NCBI RefSeq assembly: GCF_030767025.1
Contig: NZ_JASITE010000013.1
Span: 62,001 to 126,000 of the forward strand
Source of the DNA: Nocardia sp. CC227C
GTDB taxonomy: Bacteria; Actinomycetota; Actinomycetes; Mycobacteriales; Mycobacteriaceae
DNA: 64,000 nt
Direction of reading: 5' to 3'
The translations under genes and the position numbers were made by a program. The notes beneath the pieces were generated by a model. The model was not told the origin of the DNA. It saw only the letters and a program-made list of their open reading frames with translations, and searched no databases. This document shows positions 9,505 through 18,070 of the stretch, piece after piece. How positions within the stretch are numbered: the stretch's first letter is position 1; every line of letters begins with the position of its first letter.

Positions 9505-10299
9505 CTAGCCGCCCGCCGCGGCGGGGGCCTCGGCGGTGGAGGCGTCCAGGAAGGCGGGTTTCTCGCCGCCGCCGTGGACCAGCAGGGTGCCGCCGCTGAT
9601 GTAGGAGGCCAACGGGGAGGCGAGGAAGGCGGCGGAGCGGCCGACGTCCTCGGGGGTGGCCAGGCGCTGGAGCGGGACGGTGCCGCTCACCGCGGCGATG
9701 CCGTCGTCGTCGCCGTAGTGCAGGTGAGAGCTCTCGGTCTCGACCATGCCGCAGATGACCGAATTGATGCGGACTTTGGGCGCCCATTCGACGGCGAGCG
9801 ACGAGACCAGGCTGTCCACACCGGCTTTCGCGGCGCCGTAGGCGGCGGTGCCGGGCGAGGGCCGGTGCCCGCTGACGCTGGAGATCATCACGATGGAACC
9901 GCCGTCGCGCTGCCGCTGCATCACCTCGTTGGCGGCCTGCGAAACCAGCAGCGGCGCGAGCAGATTCAACTGCACGATCTTCGAGTGGAAGTTGGCGCTG
10001 GCATCGGCGGCCAGGGCGAAGGGCGCGCCACCGGCATTGTTCACCACGGTGTCGAGCCGCCCGTACTTCATCACGACGGTGTCGACCAGTTTCCGCACCG
10101 AATCCGGGTCGCGCACATCGCACGGCAGGAAGTCGATCGCACGGCCGTCCACTTCGACGGGCGCGTCCGCGGGGCGGCGCGCACAGGCCACCACGGTCGC
10201 GCCGGCCTCCAGGAAAACCCGGCTGATACCGGCTCCGACGCCGCGCACACCGCCGGTCACCAGGACGACGGAGCCGGAGAGGTTCACTTCGATTGCCAC
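9505..10299 (-). CDS. Short-chain dehydrogenase/reductase, Rv3549c-like
   Basis: 264 residues from GTG 10299. The nucleotide motif VTGGVRGVGAGI, NNAGGAP and YGAAKAG (active-site Tyr/Lys) are intact. M. tuberculosis Rv3549c (259 aa) sits in the same place, next to Rv3548c and divergent from echA20. The GTG lies only about 12 bases from the KstR2 box, with TAGGTT as a possible -10 between them, so the transcript may be leaderless. Presumed to reduce or oxidise a C/D-ring CoA intermediate; the exact step is not established. Confidence 0.85.
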   Translation of the reverse strand: MAIEVNLSGSVVLVTGGVRGVGAGISRVFLEAGATVVACARRPADAPVEVDGRAIDFLPCDVRDPDSVRKLVDTVVMKYGRLDTVVNNAGGAPFALAADASANFHSKIVQLNLLAPLLVSQAANEVMQRQRDGGSIVMISSVSGHRPSPGTAAYGAAKAGVDSLVSSLAVEWAPKVRINSVICGMVETESSHLHYGDDDGIAAVSGTVPLQRLATPEDVGRSAAFLASPLASYISGGTLLVHGGGEKPAFLDASTAEAPAAAGG

Positions 10300-10310
10300 C
10301 GTGCTAACCT

Positions 10311-10324
10311 ACCAAGCACTTGCT
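10311..10324. promoter_or_regulatory. KstR2 operator between SDR and echA20
   Basis: ACCAAGCACTTGCT is an exact match to the KstR2 consensus AnCAAGnnCTTGnT and lies between the divergent SDR and echA20-ipdABC units. It also shows that the TTG at 10320 cannot be the echA20 start. Confidence 0.9.
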
Positions 10325-10349
10325 TGCTTTGCCAACGATGGGACATTCG

Positions 10350-11114
10350 ATGGGGATCAACCGTCACACCGAATCGGACGGCGTGGAAGTCGTCACTGTC
10401 GACTACCCGCCGGTCAACGCCCTGCCCTCGGACGGCTGGTTCGCCCTGGCCGACGCCGTCCGCGAGGCCGGGCGCGACCAGAACACCCGGGTGGTGGTGC
10501 TGCGCGCCGAGGGGCGCGGATTCAACGCGGGCGTGGATATCAAGGAGATGAACCGCGATACCGGACACACGGCCCTGATCCGCGCCAACCACGGCTGCTT
10601 CGATGCCTTCGCCGCCGTCTACGACTGCCAGGTCCCCGTCGTGACCGCCGTGAACGGCTTCTGCCTCGGCGGCGGCATCGGCCTGGTCGGCAACTCCGAT
10701 GTCATCGTGGCCTCCGACGACGCCACCTTCGGCCTGCCCGAAGTGGATCGCGGCGCGCTCGGCGCGGCCACCCATCTGTCGCGACTGGTCCCCCAGCACC
10801 TGATGCGCACCATGTTCTACACCGCGGGCACCCTCACCGCCCAGCAGCTCTACCACTACGGCTCCGTGTACAAGGTGGTGCCGCGGCCCGAGCTCGACGC
10901 CGCCGCGATGGCGGTCGCCGAGAACATCGCGAACAAGGACGGCCGCGTCATCCGCGCCGCCAAGCGGGCGCTGAACGGGATCGACGTGCAGGACGTGCAC
11001 CGCTCCTACCGCTACGAGCAGGGCTTCACCATGGAACTCAATCTCGCGGGCGTGGCCGACGAGATCCGGGCGCGCTTCGACGACGATCTGGCCGCGCAGA
11101 AGAAGGGGAAGTAA
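10350..11114 (+). CDS. echA20: Crotonase-family ring hydrolase EchA20
   Basis: 254 residues from ATG 10350 (GGGA six bases upstream); ATG 10338 is an alternative. Crotonase features: oxyanion-hole segments 'GRGFNAGVDIKEM' and 'NGFCLGGGIGLVGNSDV', and an Asp/Glu-rich 'FGLPEVDRGALGAA'. It matches the place and length of M. tuberculosis EchA20 (247 aa). That enzyme hydrolyses the five-membered steroid ring of the IpdC product to give COCHEA-CoA. It is the first gene of the echA20-ipdA-ipdB-ipdC operon, five bases before ipdA, behind a KstR2 box. Confidence 0.9.
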   Translation: MGINRHTESDGVEVVTVDYPPVNALPSDGWFALADAVREAGRDQNTRVVVLRAEGRGFNAGVDIKEMNRDTGHTALIRANHGCFDAFAAVYDCQVPVVTAVNGFCLGGGIGLVGNSDVIVASDDATFGLPEVDRGALGAATHLSRLVPQHLMRTMFYTAGTLTAQQLYHYGSVYKVVPRPELDAAAMAVAENIANKDGRVIRAAKRALNGIDVQDVHRSYRYEQGFTMELNLAGVADEIRARFDDDLAAQKKGK

Positions 11115-11118
11115 AGCT

Positions 11119-11994
11119 ATGCGCGACAAGCGAATGTCGCTGGACGAGGTGGTCGGCGAACTGCGCAGCGGAATGACCATCGGCCTCGGCGGCTGGGGTT
11201 CCCGGCGCAAGCCCATGGCCTTCGTGCGGGCGCTGCTGCGATCGGACATCACCGATCTGACCGTGGTCGGCTACGGCGGGCCGGATCTGGGCCTGCTGTG
11301 CTCGGCGGGCAAGGTGCGCAAGGCGTACTACGGCTTCGTCTCCCTGGACTCCGCGCCGTTCTACGATCCGTGGTTCGCCAAGGCGCGCACCGAGGGCGCG
11401 ATCACCGTGCGGGAAATGGACGAGGGCATGGTGAAGTGCGGCCTGCAGGCCGCCGCCGCCCGCCTGCCGTTCCTGCCGATCCGCGCCGGATTGGGTTCGG
11501 CCGTCCTGGATTTCTGGGAGGGCGAGCTGAAGACGGTCGAATCCCCCTACCCGACCGACGGCCGGACCGAGACCCTGGTCGCCATGCCCGCACTCGAGCT
11601 CGACGCCTCCTTCGTGCATCTGGACCTGGGCGACAGGCACGGCAATGCCGCCTACACCGGCGTCGACCCCTACTTCGACGACCTCTACTCGCTGGCCGCG
11701 CAGCGCCGGTATCTGTCGGTGGATCGCCTCGTCGAGACCGATGAACTGGTGAAAGCCGTTCCGCAGCAGGCGATCATCCTCAACCGCATGATGGTCGACG
11801 GCGTAGTCGAGGCCCCGGGCGGCGCGCACTTCACCTTCTCCGGCAGCTACGCACGCGACGAGAAGTTCCAGCGCCACTACGTGGAGGCCGCCAGCACACC
11901 CGAATCGTGGGCCGAGTTCACGGCGCGCTACCTGGACGTGTCCGAGGACGAATACCAGGCCGCCGTCCGCGCTTTCGCCGAGGAGCAGAAATGA
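11119..11994 (+). CDS. ipdA: COCHEA-CoA hydrolase subunit IpdA
   Basis: 291 residues, the same size as M. tuberculosis IpdA (292 aa). It has the class I CoA-transferase alpha-subunit fold, with 'LRSGMTIGLGGWGSRRKPMA' replacing the usual transferase glycine loop and 'GGAHFTFSGSY' near the end. With IpdB it forms a heteromer that hydrolytically opens the last steroid ring of COCHEA-CoA rather than transferring CoA. The stop overlaps the ipdB start (ATGA), consistent with 1:1 synthesis. Confidence 0.95.
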   Translation: MRDKRMSLDEVVGELRSGMTIGLGGWGSRRKPMAFVRALLRSDITDLTVVGYGGPDLGLLCSAGKVRKAYYGFVSLDSAPFYDPWFAKARTEGAITVREMDEGMVKCGLQAAAARLPFLPIRAGLGSAVLDFWEGELKTVESPYPTDGRTETLVAMPALELDASFVHLDLGDRHGNAAYTGVDPYFDDLYSLAAQRRYLSVDRLVETDELVKAVPQQAIILNRMMVDGVVEAPGGAHFTFSGSYARDEKFQRHYVEAASTPESWAEFTARYLDVSEDEYQAAVRAFAEEQK

Positions 11995-12803
11995 ACACAG
12001 CATCGAACATCGACCCCGCGGGGGGCGGCGGCCGGGCGGCGGATGGGCACGATCCGACCACCGTCACCCGGGCCGAGGTCTGCGTGGTCGCGGCGGCCGA
12101 GATCTTCCGCGGCGCGGGCGAGATCATGGCCAGTCCCATGTCCACGATCACCACCATCGGCGCGCGGCTGGCGCGGCTGACCTTCGAGCCGGATCTGCTG
12201 CTCTCCGACGGTGAGGCGCTGCTGCTCGCCGAGGTTCCGCCCATCGGGGGCAAAGCACCCATCGAGGGCTGGATTCCGTTCTCCAAGGTGTTCGACGTGG
12301 TGGCCTCGGGTCGCCGCCACGTGGTCATGGGGGCTAATCAGCTGGACAAGTACGGCAATCAGAACCTGTCGGCCTTCGGTCCGCTGCAACGGCCGACCCG
12401 GCAGATGTTCGGTGTCCGCGGCGCTCCCGGCAATAGCATCAACCACGCCACCAGCTACTTCGTGCCCAGGCACAACAAGCGCGTGTTCTGCGAGCACGTC
12501 GACGTCGTCTCCGGGATCGGGTACGACAAGATCGATCCGGAGAATCCGGCCTACCGGTTCCACCGCCTGCATCGGGTGGTGTCGAACCTGGGCGTCTTCG
12601 ACTTCGGCGGACCCGGGCACACGCTGCGCGCGCTGTCGCTGCACCCGGGTGTGAGCGCCGACGAGGTCGCCGAGAACACCTCCTTCGAGATCGCCGGTCT
12701 GGCCGAGGCGGGCGAAACCCGGCTGCCCACCGGCGAGGAGCTGCGGATCATTCGAACGGTGCTGGACCCCAAGGGTTTCCGGGAGAAGGAAGTGGCATCG
12801 TGA
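11991..12803 (+). CDS. ipdB: COCHEA-CoA hydrolase subunit IpdB
   Basis: 270 residues from ATG 11991, overlapping ipdA by four bases. It is the beta subunit of the CoA-transferase-like ring hydrolase, with 'EVCVVAAAEIFRGAGEIMAS', 'PMSTITTIGARLARLTFEPD' and 'FGVRGAPGNSINHATSYF'. It has about 20 extra N-terminal residues (Gly/Asp-rich) compared with the 250-aa M. tuberculosis protein; a later start is possible, but the overlap favours this one. It acts with IpdA on COCHEA-CoA. Confidence 0.95.
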   Translation: MNTASNIDPAGGGGRAADGHDPTTVTRAEVCVVAAAEIFRGAGEIMASPMSTITTIGARLARLTFEPDLLLSDGEALLLAEVPPIGGKAPIEGWIPFSKVFDVVASGRRHVVMGANQLDKYGNQNLSAFGPLQRPTRQMFGVRGAPGNSINHATSYFVPRHNKRVFCEHVDVVSGIGYDKIDPENPAYRFHRLHRVVSNLGVFDFGGPGHTLRALSLHPGVSADEVAENTSFEIAGLAEAGETRLPTGEELRIIRTVLDPKGFREKEVAS

Positions 12804-13882
12804 GCGCCCGGCTGCGCACGCCGCTGACCGAGCTGGTCGGCATCGAACACCCCATCGTGCAGACCGGTATGGGCTGGGTCGCCGGGCCCGGCCTGGTCTC
12901 GGCCACCGCCAACGCGGGCGGCCTCGGCATTCTGGCCTCGGCCACCATGACCTTCGCCGAGCTGGAAGCGGCCATCGCCAAAACCAAGGCGCAGACCGCG
13001 AAGCCGTTCGGCGTGAATATCCGCGCCGACGCCGGCGACGCCCCCGAACGCATCGAACTGCTGATTCGAGAGGGAGTGAAGGTCGCCTCCTTCGCCCTCG
13101 CACCCAAGAAGGACCTCATCGCGCGGCTGAAAGACGCGGGCGTGGTGGTGGTTCCGTCCATCGGCGCGGCCAAACACGCGGTGAAGGTGGCGTCCTGGGG
13201 TGCGGACGCGGTGATCGTGCAGGGCGGGGAAGGCGGTGGGCACACCGGCCCGGTCGCCACCACCCTGCTGCTGCCCTCGGTGCTCGACGCCGTGGACATT
13301 CCCGTGGTCGCCGGTGGCGGCTTCTTCGACGGCCGCGGGCTGGCGGCGGCGCTGTCCTACGGCGCGGCCGGGGTCGCCATGGGCACCCGCTTCCTGCTCA
13401 CCCAGGAGAGCAGCGTGCCGGACGCGGTCAAGCAGGAGTATCTGCGGCGCGGACTCCAGGACACCGTGGTCTCCACCAAGGTCGACGGCATGCCGCACCG
13501 GGTGCTCAACACCGAACTGGTGCGGCGGCTGGAACATTCGGGCCGAACCCGCGGATTCGTCGCCGCGGCGGCGAACGCGCTGAAGTTCAAGGGCATGACC
13601 GGCATGAAGTGGTCGACCATAGTCAAGGACGGCCTGGCCATGCGCAAGCACAAGGACCTCACCTGGTCCCAGGTCATCATGGCGGCCAACACCCCCATGC
13701 TGCTGAAAGCCGGTCTGGTGGAGGGCGATACCCGGGCGGGCGTGCTGGCCGCGGGCCAGGTCACCGGCATCATCGAGGACCTCCCCACGGTCGGGGAGCT
13801 CATCGACCGCATCATCGTCGACGCGCTCGCCCGCATCGACGACCTGAACTCCTACCGCGTCACCGATTCCGCGACCACCTGA
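12800..13882 (+). CDS. ipdC: IpdC, flavin-dependent enoyl/hydroxyacyl-CoA oxidoreductase
   Basis: 360 residues, GTG start overlapping the ipdB stop (GTGA). TIM-barrel protein of the nitronate monooxygenase family: the FMN-binding segments 'VQGGEGGGHTG' and 'VVAGGGFFDGRGLAAALSYG' are clear, followed by AGVAMGTRF. IpdC acts on the 5-hydroxy-HIC-CoA branch of C/D-ring degradation together with IpdF, producing the EchA20 substrate. It is the last gene of the operon; tandem hairpins follow at about 13983-14044. Confidence 0.93.
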   Translation: MSARLRTPLTELVGIEHPIVQTGMGWVAGPGLVSATANAGGLGILASATMTFAELEAAIAKTKAQTAKPFGVNIRADAGDAPERIELLIREGVKVASFALAPKKDLIARLKDAGVVVVPSIGAAKHAVKVASWGADAVIVQGGEGGGHTGPVATTLLLPSVLDAVDIPVVAGGGFFDGRGLAAALSYGAAGVAMGTRFLLTQESSVPDAVKQEYLRRGLQDTVVSTKVDGMPHRVLNTELVRRLEHSGRTRGFVAAAANALKFKGMTGMKWSTIVKDGLAMRKHKDLTWSQVIMAANTPMLLKAGLVEGDTRAGVLAAGQVTGIIEDLPTVGELIDRIIVDALARIDDLNSYRVTDSATT

Positions 13883-13982
13883 CCCGCGCGTCACAACCCG
13901 CACCCGGGACGCCCCCGATCCGCGCGGCAGACACGATTCGCCGCGCCACCCGACGGATCCGGACGACCTCGTCCGATCCGCG

Positions 13983-14044
13983 GCGCGACCACCACCTGCC
14001 GGTCGCGCGGGCCGCCCCCGGTTCCTCTCACCCGGGGGCCGGCC
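13983..14044 (+). terminator. Tandem hairpins after ipdC
   Basis: The first inverted repeat pairs GCGCGACC (13983) with GGTCGCGC (14001). The second pairs GGCC-GCCCCCGG (from 14010) with CCGGGGGC-C-GGCC (to 14044). There is no U-tract; this is probably the end of the echA20-ipdABC transcript. Confidence 0.55.
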
Positions 14045-14141
14045 TTCGCATTGCACAGGACCGGGCACCACAGGCGGCCACCTGCGGAGAAGCACTCGAG
14101 CTATGTTTGAGGCGACCGTTCGCAAGGTTGGAGTGATTTCC

Positions 14142-14711
14142 GTGAGCGTACCCGCCATGCACCCGCGCCCGGGAAATCTGCGCGTCGCCGCCGAGCAGAT
14201 CGAACGCGCCACGGGACTGCGCGTGGAAATCCTGGGAGGTCACCTCGTGATGTCACCGACGCCGCGCGGTAAGCACGCGGGAACAATCCGCAGGCTGCGC
14301 GTTCAACTCGAGGCGCGAATGCCACCCGGTCTCGCATCCTACGAGGTGACCTCGATCAGCATGCCGGACGATGCGGACGACTATTGCACCCCTGATCTTG
14401 TGGTCCTGCCCGACGCCTGGGATGTGGACGACTCCTGGCTGGCGGATCCGTCCGATGTCGAACTGGCGGTCGAAGTTATCTCGCAATCGGAGAAGGGCCC
14501 CCGGATCACCGACAAGAACGGCTGGTACAGCACCGCTGGAATTCGAATGCTGCTGGTCCTCGACCCACGATTCGGACGCTGGTCGCTGTTCACGCATCCG
14601 AAGGCCGGCGAGTACCACGGCCAGCTCACCGGGGAATACGGTGACCGGGCTCCGCTGCCGGAGCCGTTCGGATTCGCGCTCGACACGGAGTCCCTGCCCG
14701 TCTATCGGTGA
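14142..14711 (+). CDS. Uma2-family (DUF820) PD-(D/E)xK endonuclease-like protein
   Basis: 189 residues from GTG 14142, which has GGAG eight bases upstream; ATG 14103 would add 13 residues without a ribosome site. The family core is visible: 'YCTPDLVVL' (catalytic Asp), 'VELAVEVISQSEKG' (Glu), then 'ITDKNGWYSTAGIRMLLVLDP'. Uma2 proteins are common singletons or expanded families in actinomycetes and cyanobacteria with no settled role; many are carried on accessory DNA. Nothing around it indicates a partner. Confidence 0.85.
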   Translation: MSVPAMHPRPGNLRVAAEQIERATGLRVEILGGHLVMSPTPRGKHAGTIRRLRVQLEARMPPGLASYEVTSISMPDDADDYCTPDLVVLPDAWDVDDSWLADPSDVELAVEVISQSEKGPRITDKNGWYSTAGIRMLLVLDPRFGRWSLFTHPKAGEYHGQLTGEYGDRAPLPEPFGFALDTESLPVYR

Positions 14712-15444
14712 GGACTCGATGCGGCGCTGACCCCGTGGGTTGATGTGGTGGGGGCGGCTGCGCTGGTCGAGGCGTTGCGGGCGGAAGGGACGCCCGAACA
14801 TCCGGCGGCGGCTTTGCACCGCACCGTGCTCGCCGCGGAGCTCGGCGTGGACCCGGCTCCCGAGCTGCGCGAATTGCACCTGCGACTGCCGCGCGGCGAG
14901 CCCGCTACACGGCGTCGACCGGCTCGCCGTGACCGCCGCCGCCGACGTGTCCGACACCGTGTGGATCGTGAACCTGGCCGCCGTGGTGGAACCCGACGGC
15001 CTGCCGCGGCTGCTCGCGCGAACCCTCGGCATCCGGGAGCAGGGCGATATGCCGGAGCGGGTGGCCGAGGGCCGGCGACAGCTCGAACTCGCGGAACCGC
15101 ATTGCGGCGCACCGCCGGAACGCGCCCTCTACGCCACCACTGCCGGATTCCTCGACGCGGCGGTCGGCGGTCTCGACGCCGCCGACCGCCGCCTGTCGCA
15201 GGCACATGCCCTCGCCGCATCCATGCCGGACCCGCCGATGCTCGTACTGGTGACGGTCGGCGCGGCGGAACTGCGTTGGCGGCGCGGCGATCCGCGCGGG
15301 GCCGCCGAACTGCTCGGCATCGCCGACGCCGTACGCGGCGGGCCCAACTCGGGTAACCCCGATATCGCGCGGCTGCGTCTCCGGCTCGGCGCGCATGGTC
15401 GCGGTTACGGGGCCGGGCTCGAATCAACTGCTCAGCAGGACTGA
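14712..15444 (+). pseudogene. Decayed AfsR/SARP-like regulator (BTAD-NB-TPR fragments)
   Basis: Starting at about 14721, one frame reads 'PWVDVVGAAALVEALRAEGT' and 'HRTVLAAELGVDPAPELREL', the end of a bacterial transcriptional activator domain. At about 14900 the sense continues in another frame: 'GVDRLAVTAAADVSDTVWIV' followed by 'LAAVVEPDGLPRLLARTLGI', as in the NTPase part of AfsR-like regulators. It then jumps to a TPR-like C-terminal part ending at 15444. The DNA-binding domain and most of the NTPase are missing and the frame is broken, so this is a relic. Confidence 0.75.
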
Positions 15445-15449
15445 ACGAC

Positions 15450-15869
15450 TCAGACGGCGTTAGCGGTGCACACCACGGTGTGCACCCACGCACCACTCAG
15501 CTCGGAGGAGCCGAAGGAGGCCAGTGGTGCGGTGGGCGTGTACTCGCCCAGGCTGGCATACGCCTTGTCCTCGGCCTCCTTTCGGGTCGCACCGATTGCG
15601 GCGGCAAAGCCGTCGCCACTCTCGACGATGACCCCGCACCCGTTCGCCCACGACAGCCAGACCTCGCAGTCGTCCGCAGCACAGTCCTCGAGGGCAATCT
15701 GCTCGGCCGTTTCGAAGCTCGACGTATTGACGCCAACGCCGGACTGCCATGTCAACGAACTGAAGGCGATCGAGGCGTACTGGTCCCCTGCCGCATTGGC
15801 GGCACCTGCACCGGCCAGCGATCCCACAACCAACCCAGCGGCGGCCACGAAGCCGCCGATCTTGCTCAT
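15450..15869 (-). CDS. Secreted DUF4189-family protein
   Basis: 139 residues from ATG 15869. The N-terminus MSKIGGFVAAAGLVVGSLAG, running to ...GAANAAG, is a Sec signal peptide with an AxA cleavage site. The mature ~110 residues carry the DUF4189 pattern: 'YASIAFSSLTWQSGVGVN', 'ALEDCAADDCEVWLSWANGC' (paired Cys), 'ATRKEAEDKAYASLGEY'. Such small exported proteins are abundant in Nocardia and mycobacteria; their function is unknown. The four Cys probably form disulfides outside the membrane. Confidence 0.85.
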   Translation of the reverse strand: MSKIGGFVAAAGLVVGSLAGAGAANAAGDQYASIAFSSLTWQSGVGVNTSSFETAEQIALEDCAADDCEVWLSWANGCGVIVESGDGFAAAIGATRKEAEDKAYASLGEYTPTAPLASFGSSELSGAWVHTVVCTANAV

Positions 15870-16005
15870 CTTGCTCAACGCGCTGTGTTCCTCACTCAAA
15901 GTAGCTCCGGTTTCGGAGCTACCGAGATCATCCACGAAACGTTTGTGATTCACACTTCGCGGCTCGATGCCGGTGGGATCAATCACATCCCGGTCGGCGT
16001 CCTGA

Positions 16006-16167
16006 TCACGGGCTCGGGCCGTCAGCGCGCGCTCGCTCGCGTTCGCGTTTCGCCAGGAACTCCGTCCGGCAGCCGTCACAGCAGAAGGCGAACGGTTCGC
16101 CGTCCAATTCCACCGTGGGAGTGTGTTCGTCGAGCGGCACCAGGACGCCGCACAGCGGATCACGCAG
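16006..16167 (-). CDS. Small YHS-domain metal-binding protein
   Basis: About 53 residues: 'LRDPLCGVLVPLDEHTPTVE' then 'LDGEPFAFCCDGCRTEFLAK'. This is the YHS signature (DPxCGM-like loop, then FxFCxxGCxxxF) with Cys ligands, as found in metal-transport ATPases and small heavy-metal proteins. It follows the permease gene directly. The frame has no ATG, GTG or TTG before the domain; the coordinates use a CTG, and the frame also runs back into the permease end. The start is uncertain; the domain itself is convincing. Confidence 0.6.
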   Translation of the reverse strand: MRDPLCGVLVPLDEHTPTVELDGEPFAFCCDGCRTEFLAKRERERARADGPSP

Positions 16168-16202
16168 TGCCCGAGCGGTGACGGTCGTCCGGCTGTCGGC
16201 GG

Positions 16203-17585
16203 CTACCGGGCGGGTGGCTCGTCGTAGGAGGAGGTGCCCTCGTCGAGCAGCGGCTCCTCCACCTTGAAGTGCGCCGGGGCGAACAGGCGCAGCACGTGGT
16301 AGCCGGTGATGACGACGATGGTGCCCAGTGCGATGCCGGAGAGGGTGAAGTTCTCGGTGATCTCCATGCTCACATTGCCGATGCCGATGATCAGGCCCGC
16401 GGCGCACGGCACCAGGTTCAGCGGATTGCGCAGGTCGACCTTGGCATTGGTCCAGATCTGCGCCCCGAGCAGGCCGATCATGCCGTAGAGGATGACGGTG
16501 ATGCCGCCGAGCACGCCGCCCGGAATGGCGGCGACCACCGCGCCGAACTTGGGGCACAGGCCGAAGAGCAGCGCGAACAGGGCCGCGGCCCAGTAGGCGG
16601 CCGTCGAGTAGACGCGGGTGGCCGCCATGACGCCGATGTTCTCGGAGTAGGTGGTGTTGGGCGGGCCGCCGACACCGGTGGAGAGCATGGAGGCCGCGCC
16701 GTCGGCGGCGATCGCGGTGCCGAGTTTGCCGTCCAGATCGTCACCGGTCATCTCGCCGACGGCCTTGACGTGGCCGACGTTCTCGGCGACCAGGGCGATG
16801 ACCACGGGCAGGGCGACCAGGATGGCCGACAGCTCGAATTGCGGGGCGTGGAAGCTCGGCAGGCCGATCCAGGCGGCGTCGGCCACCCCGGACAGATCCA
16901 GCCGCCAGTGCTCGGTGACCGCGCCGCTGCCGTCGGCGGAGGTGGTCGGCCCGAGAATCCGGTCCAGCAGCCACGACAGGCCGTAGCCGAACAGCAGGCC
17001 CAGGAAGATCGCGATACGCGCCCAGAAGCCGCGCAGCGCCACCACCGCCAAACCGGTGAACAGCATGGTGAGCAGCGCCGTCCACTGGTCCTGCGGCCAG
17101 TAGGTGGAGGCGGTGACCGGCGCCAGATTGAAGCCGATGAGCATGACCACCGCGCCGGTGACCACCGGCGGCATGGCGGCGTGGATGATGCCCGCGCCGA
17201 ACTTGCGCACCGCCAGACCGATGAGGAACAGGGCCGCGCCGACCGCCAGGCAGGCGCCGGTAATGGTGGCGATGCTGCCGCCGTCGGCCTTGATCACCGC
17301 CGCGACGCCGACGAACGAGAGTGAACAACCCAGGTAGCTGGGCACCTTGCCGCGGGTGGCGAGCAGGAAGATGGCGGTGGCGACGCCGGACATCATGATG
17401 GCGAGGTTCGGATCCAGACCCATCAGGACCGGGGCCACGAAGCTCGCGCCGAACATGGCGACCACGTGCTGTGCGCCGAGCCCGAAGGTGCGCGGCCACG
17501 ACAGCCGCTCGTCCGGCTTGACGACCGCGCCCGGGGCGGGAGTCCGCCCGTCGCCGTGCAGCGTCCAACGCACGCCGAGGTCCAT
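16203..17585 (-). CDS. NCS2 uracil/xanthine permease
   Basis: 460 residues from ATG 17585 (GTG 17591 possible). There are 14 hydrophobic segments and the family motifs: 'GLGAQHVVAMFGASFVAPVL' near the start, the substrate-site segment 'VALVAENVGHVKAV', and 'GGPPNTTYSENIGVMAATRV'. The Glu of 'ALVAENVGH' matches the nucleobase-binding Glu of UraA-type carriers. It probably imports uracil or a purine by proton symport. Longer upstream readings run into repeat DNA and are not supported. Confidence 0.9.
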   Translation of the reverse strand: MDLGVRWTLHGDGRTPAPGAVVKPDERLSWPRTFGLGAQHVVAMFGASFVAPVLMGLDPNLAIMMSGVATAIFLLATRGKVPSYLGCSLSFVGVAAVIKADGGSIATITGACLAVGAALFLIGLAVRKFGAGIIHAAMPPVVTGAVVMLIGFNLAPVTASTYWPQDQWTALLTMLFTGLAVVALRGFWARIAIFLGLLFGYGLSWLLDRILGPTTSADGSGAVTEHWRLDLSGVADAAWIGLPSFHAPQFELSAILVALPVVIALVAENVGHVKAVGEMTGDDLDGKLGTAIAADGAASMLSTGVGGPPNTTYSENIGVMAATRVYSTAAYWAAALFALLFGLCPKFGAVVAAIPGGVLGGITVILYGMIGLLGAQIWTNAKVDLRNPLNLVPCAAGLIIGIGNVSMEITENFTLSGIALGTIVVITGYHVLRLFAPAHFKVEEPLLDEGTSSYDEPPAR

Positions 17586-17800
17586 TCTCACTCCGCTTTC
17601 TACGGGTCCGACAAATGCTGCGAGCATCGTAGGCGAGCAAACGGTCGGTTTGTGCCGCGGCGGGTGCCGCGGTGCGGCGGGCGCGGGAGCACGGCGGTGG
17701 ACTCGGCGAGCGCGGGTGGAACCGCGCCGGGTACGCCTGCGGCGACGGACGGCAGCAGACGCGGCGACGGGCATCGCCCGATCCGCGCTGTCGCCTGCCA
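17586..17800. other. Intergenic region upstream of the permease
   Basis: 215 bases that should contain the permease promoter. The only pattern is a small imperfect palindrome around CAAACGGTCGGTTTG (17638-17652), a candidate regulator site. No gene seen. Confidence 0.4.
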
Positions 17801-18070
17801 CAGGCCGTAACGCTGTCGGATATGCGGGGTCGGCTGCTACACGCCGCAACGCCGTCGGATACGCGGGGGTCGGCTGCTACACGCCGCAACGCCGTCGAAT
17901 GCGCGGGGTTCGACTGCTACACGCCGCAACGCCGTCGAATGCGCGGGGGTCGGCTGCTACACGCCGCAACGCCGTCGAATGCGCGGGGGTCGGCTGCTAC
18001 ACGCCGCAACGCCGTCGGGTATGCGGGTTCGACTGCTACAGGCCGTAACGCCGTCGGATGTGCGGGGGTA
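17801..18070. repeat. Seven-copy 40-bp tandem repeat array
   Basis: Units start at 17801, 17841, 17881, 17921, 17961, 18001 and about 18040 (the last partial). Core: CGCCGCAACGCCGTCG, then a variable GAATG/GGATA, then CGGGGGTCGG and CTGCTACA. Units 4 and 5 are identical; others differ at a few bases and one base is lost in unit 6. There are no spacers, so it is not a CRISPR array. The last unit overlaps the 3' end of the YbaB-like gene and encodes its final residues. Confidence 0.9.

Noticed and set aside
8432-10123. 563-residue minus-strand frame joining the first SDR to upstream sequence
   Set aside because: The part beyond 9343 is Arg/Ala-rich and overlaps the second SDR gene in another frame of the same strand; the SDR has a normal ATG at 9343.
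10320-10349. TTG start for EchA20
   Set aside because: The TTG lies within the KstR2 operator; ATG 10350 has a ribosome site.
17801-18070. CRISPR array
   Set aside because: Repeats are head-to-tail with no unique spacers and no cas genes are present.
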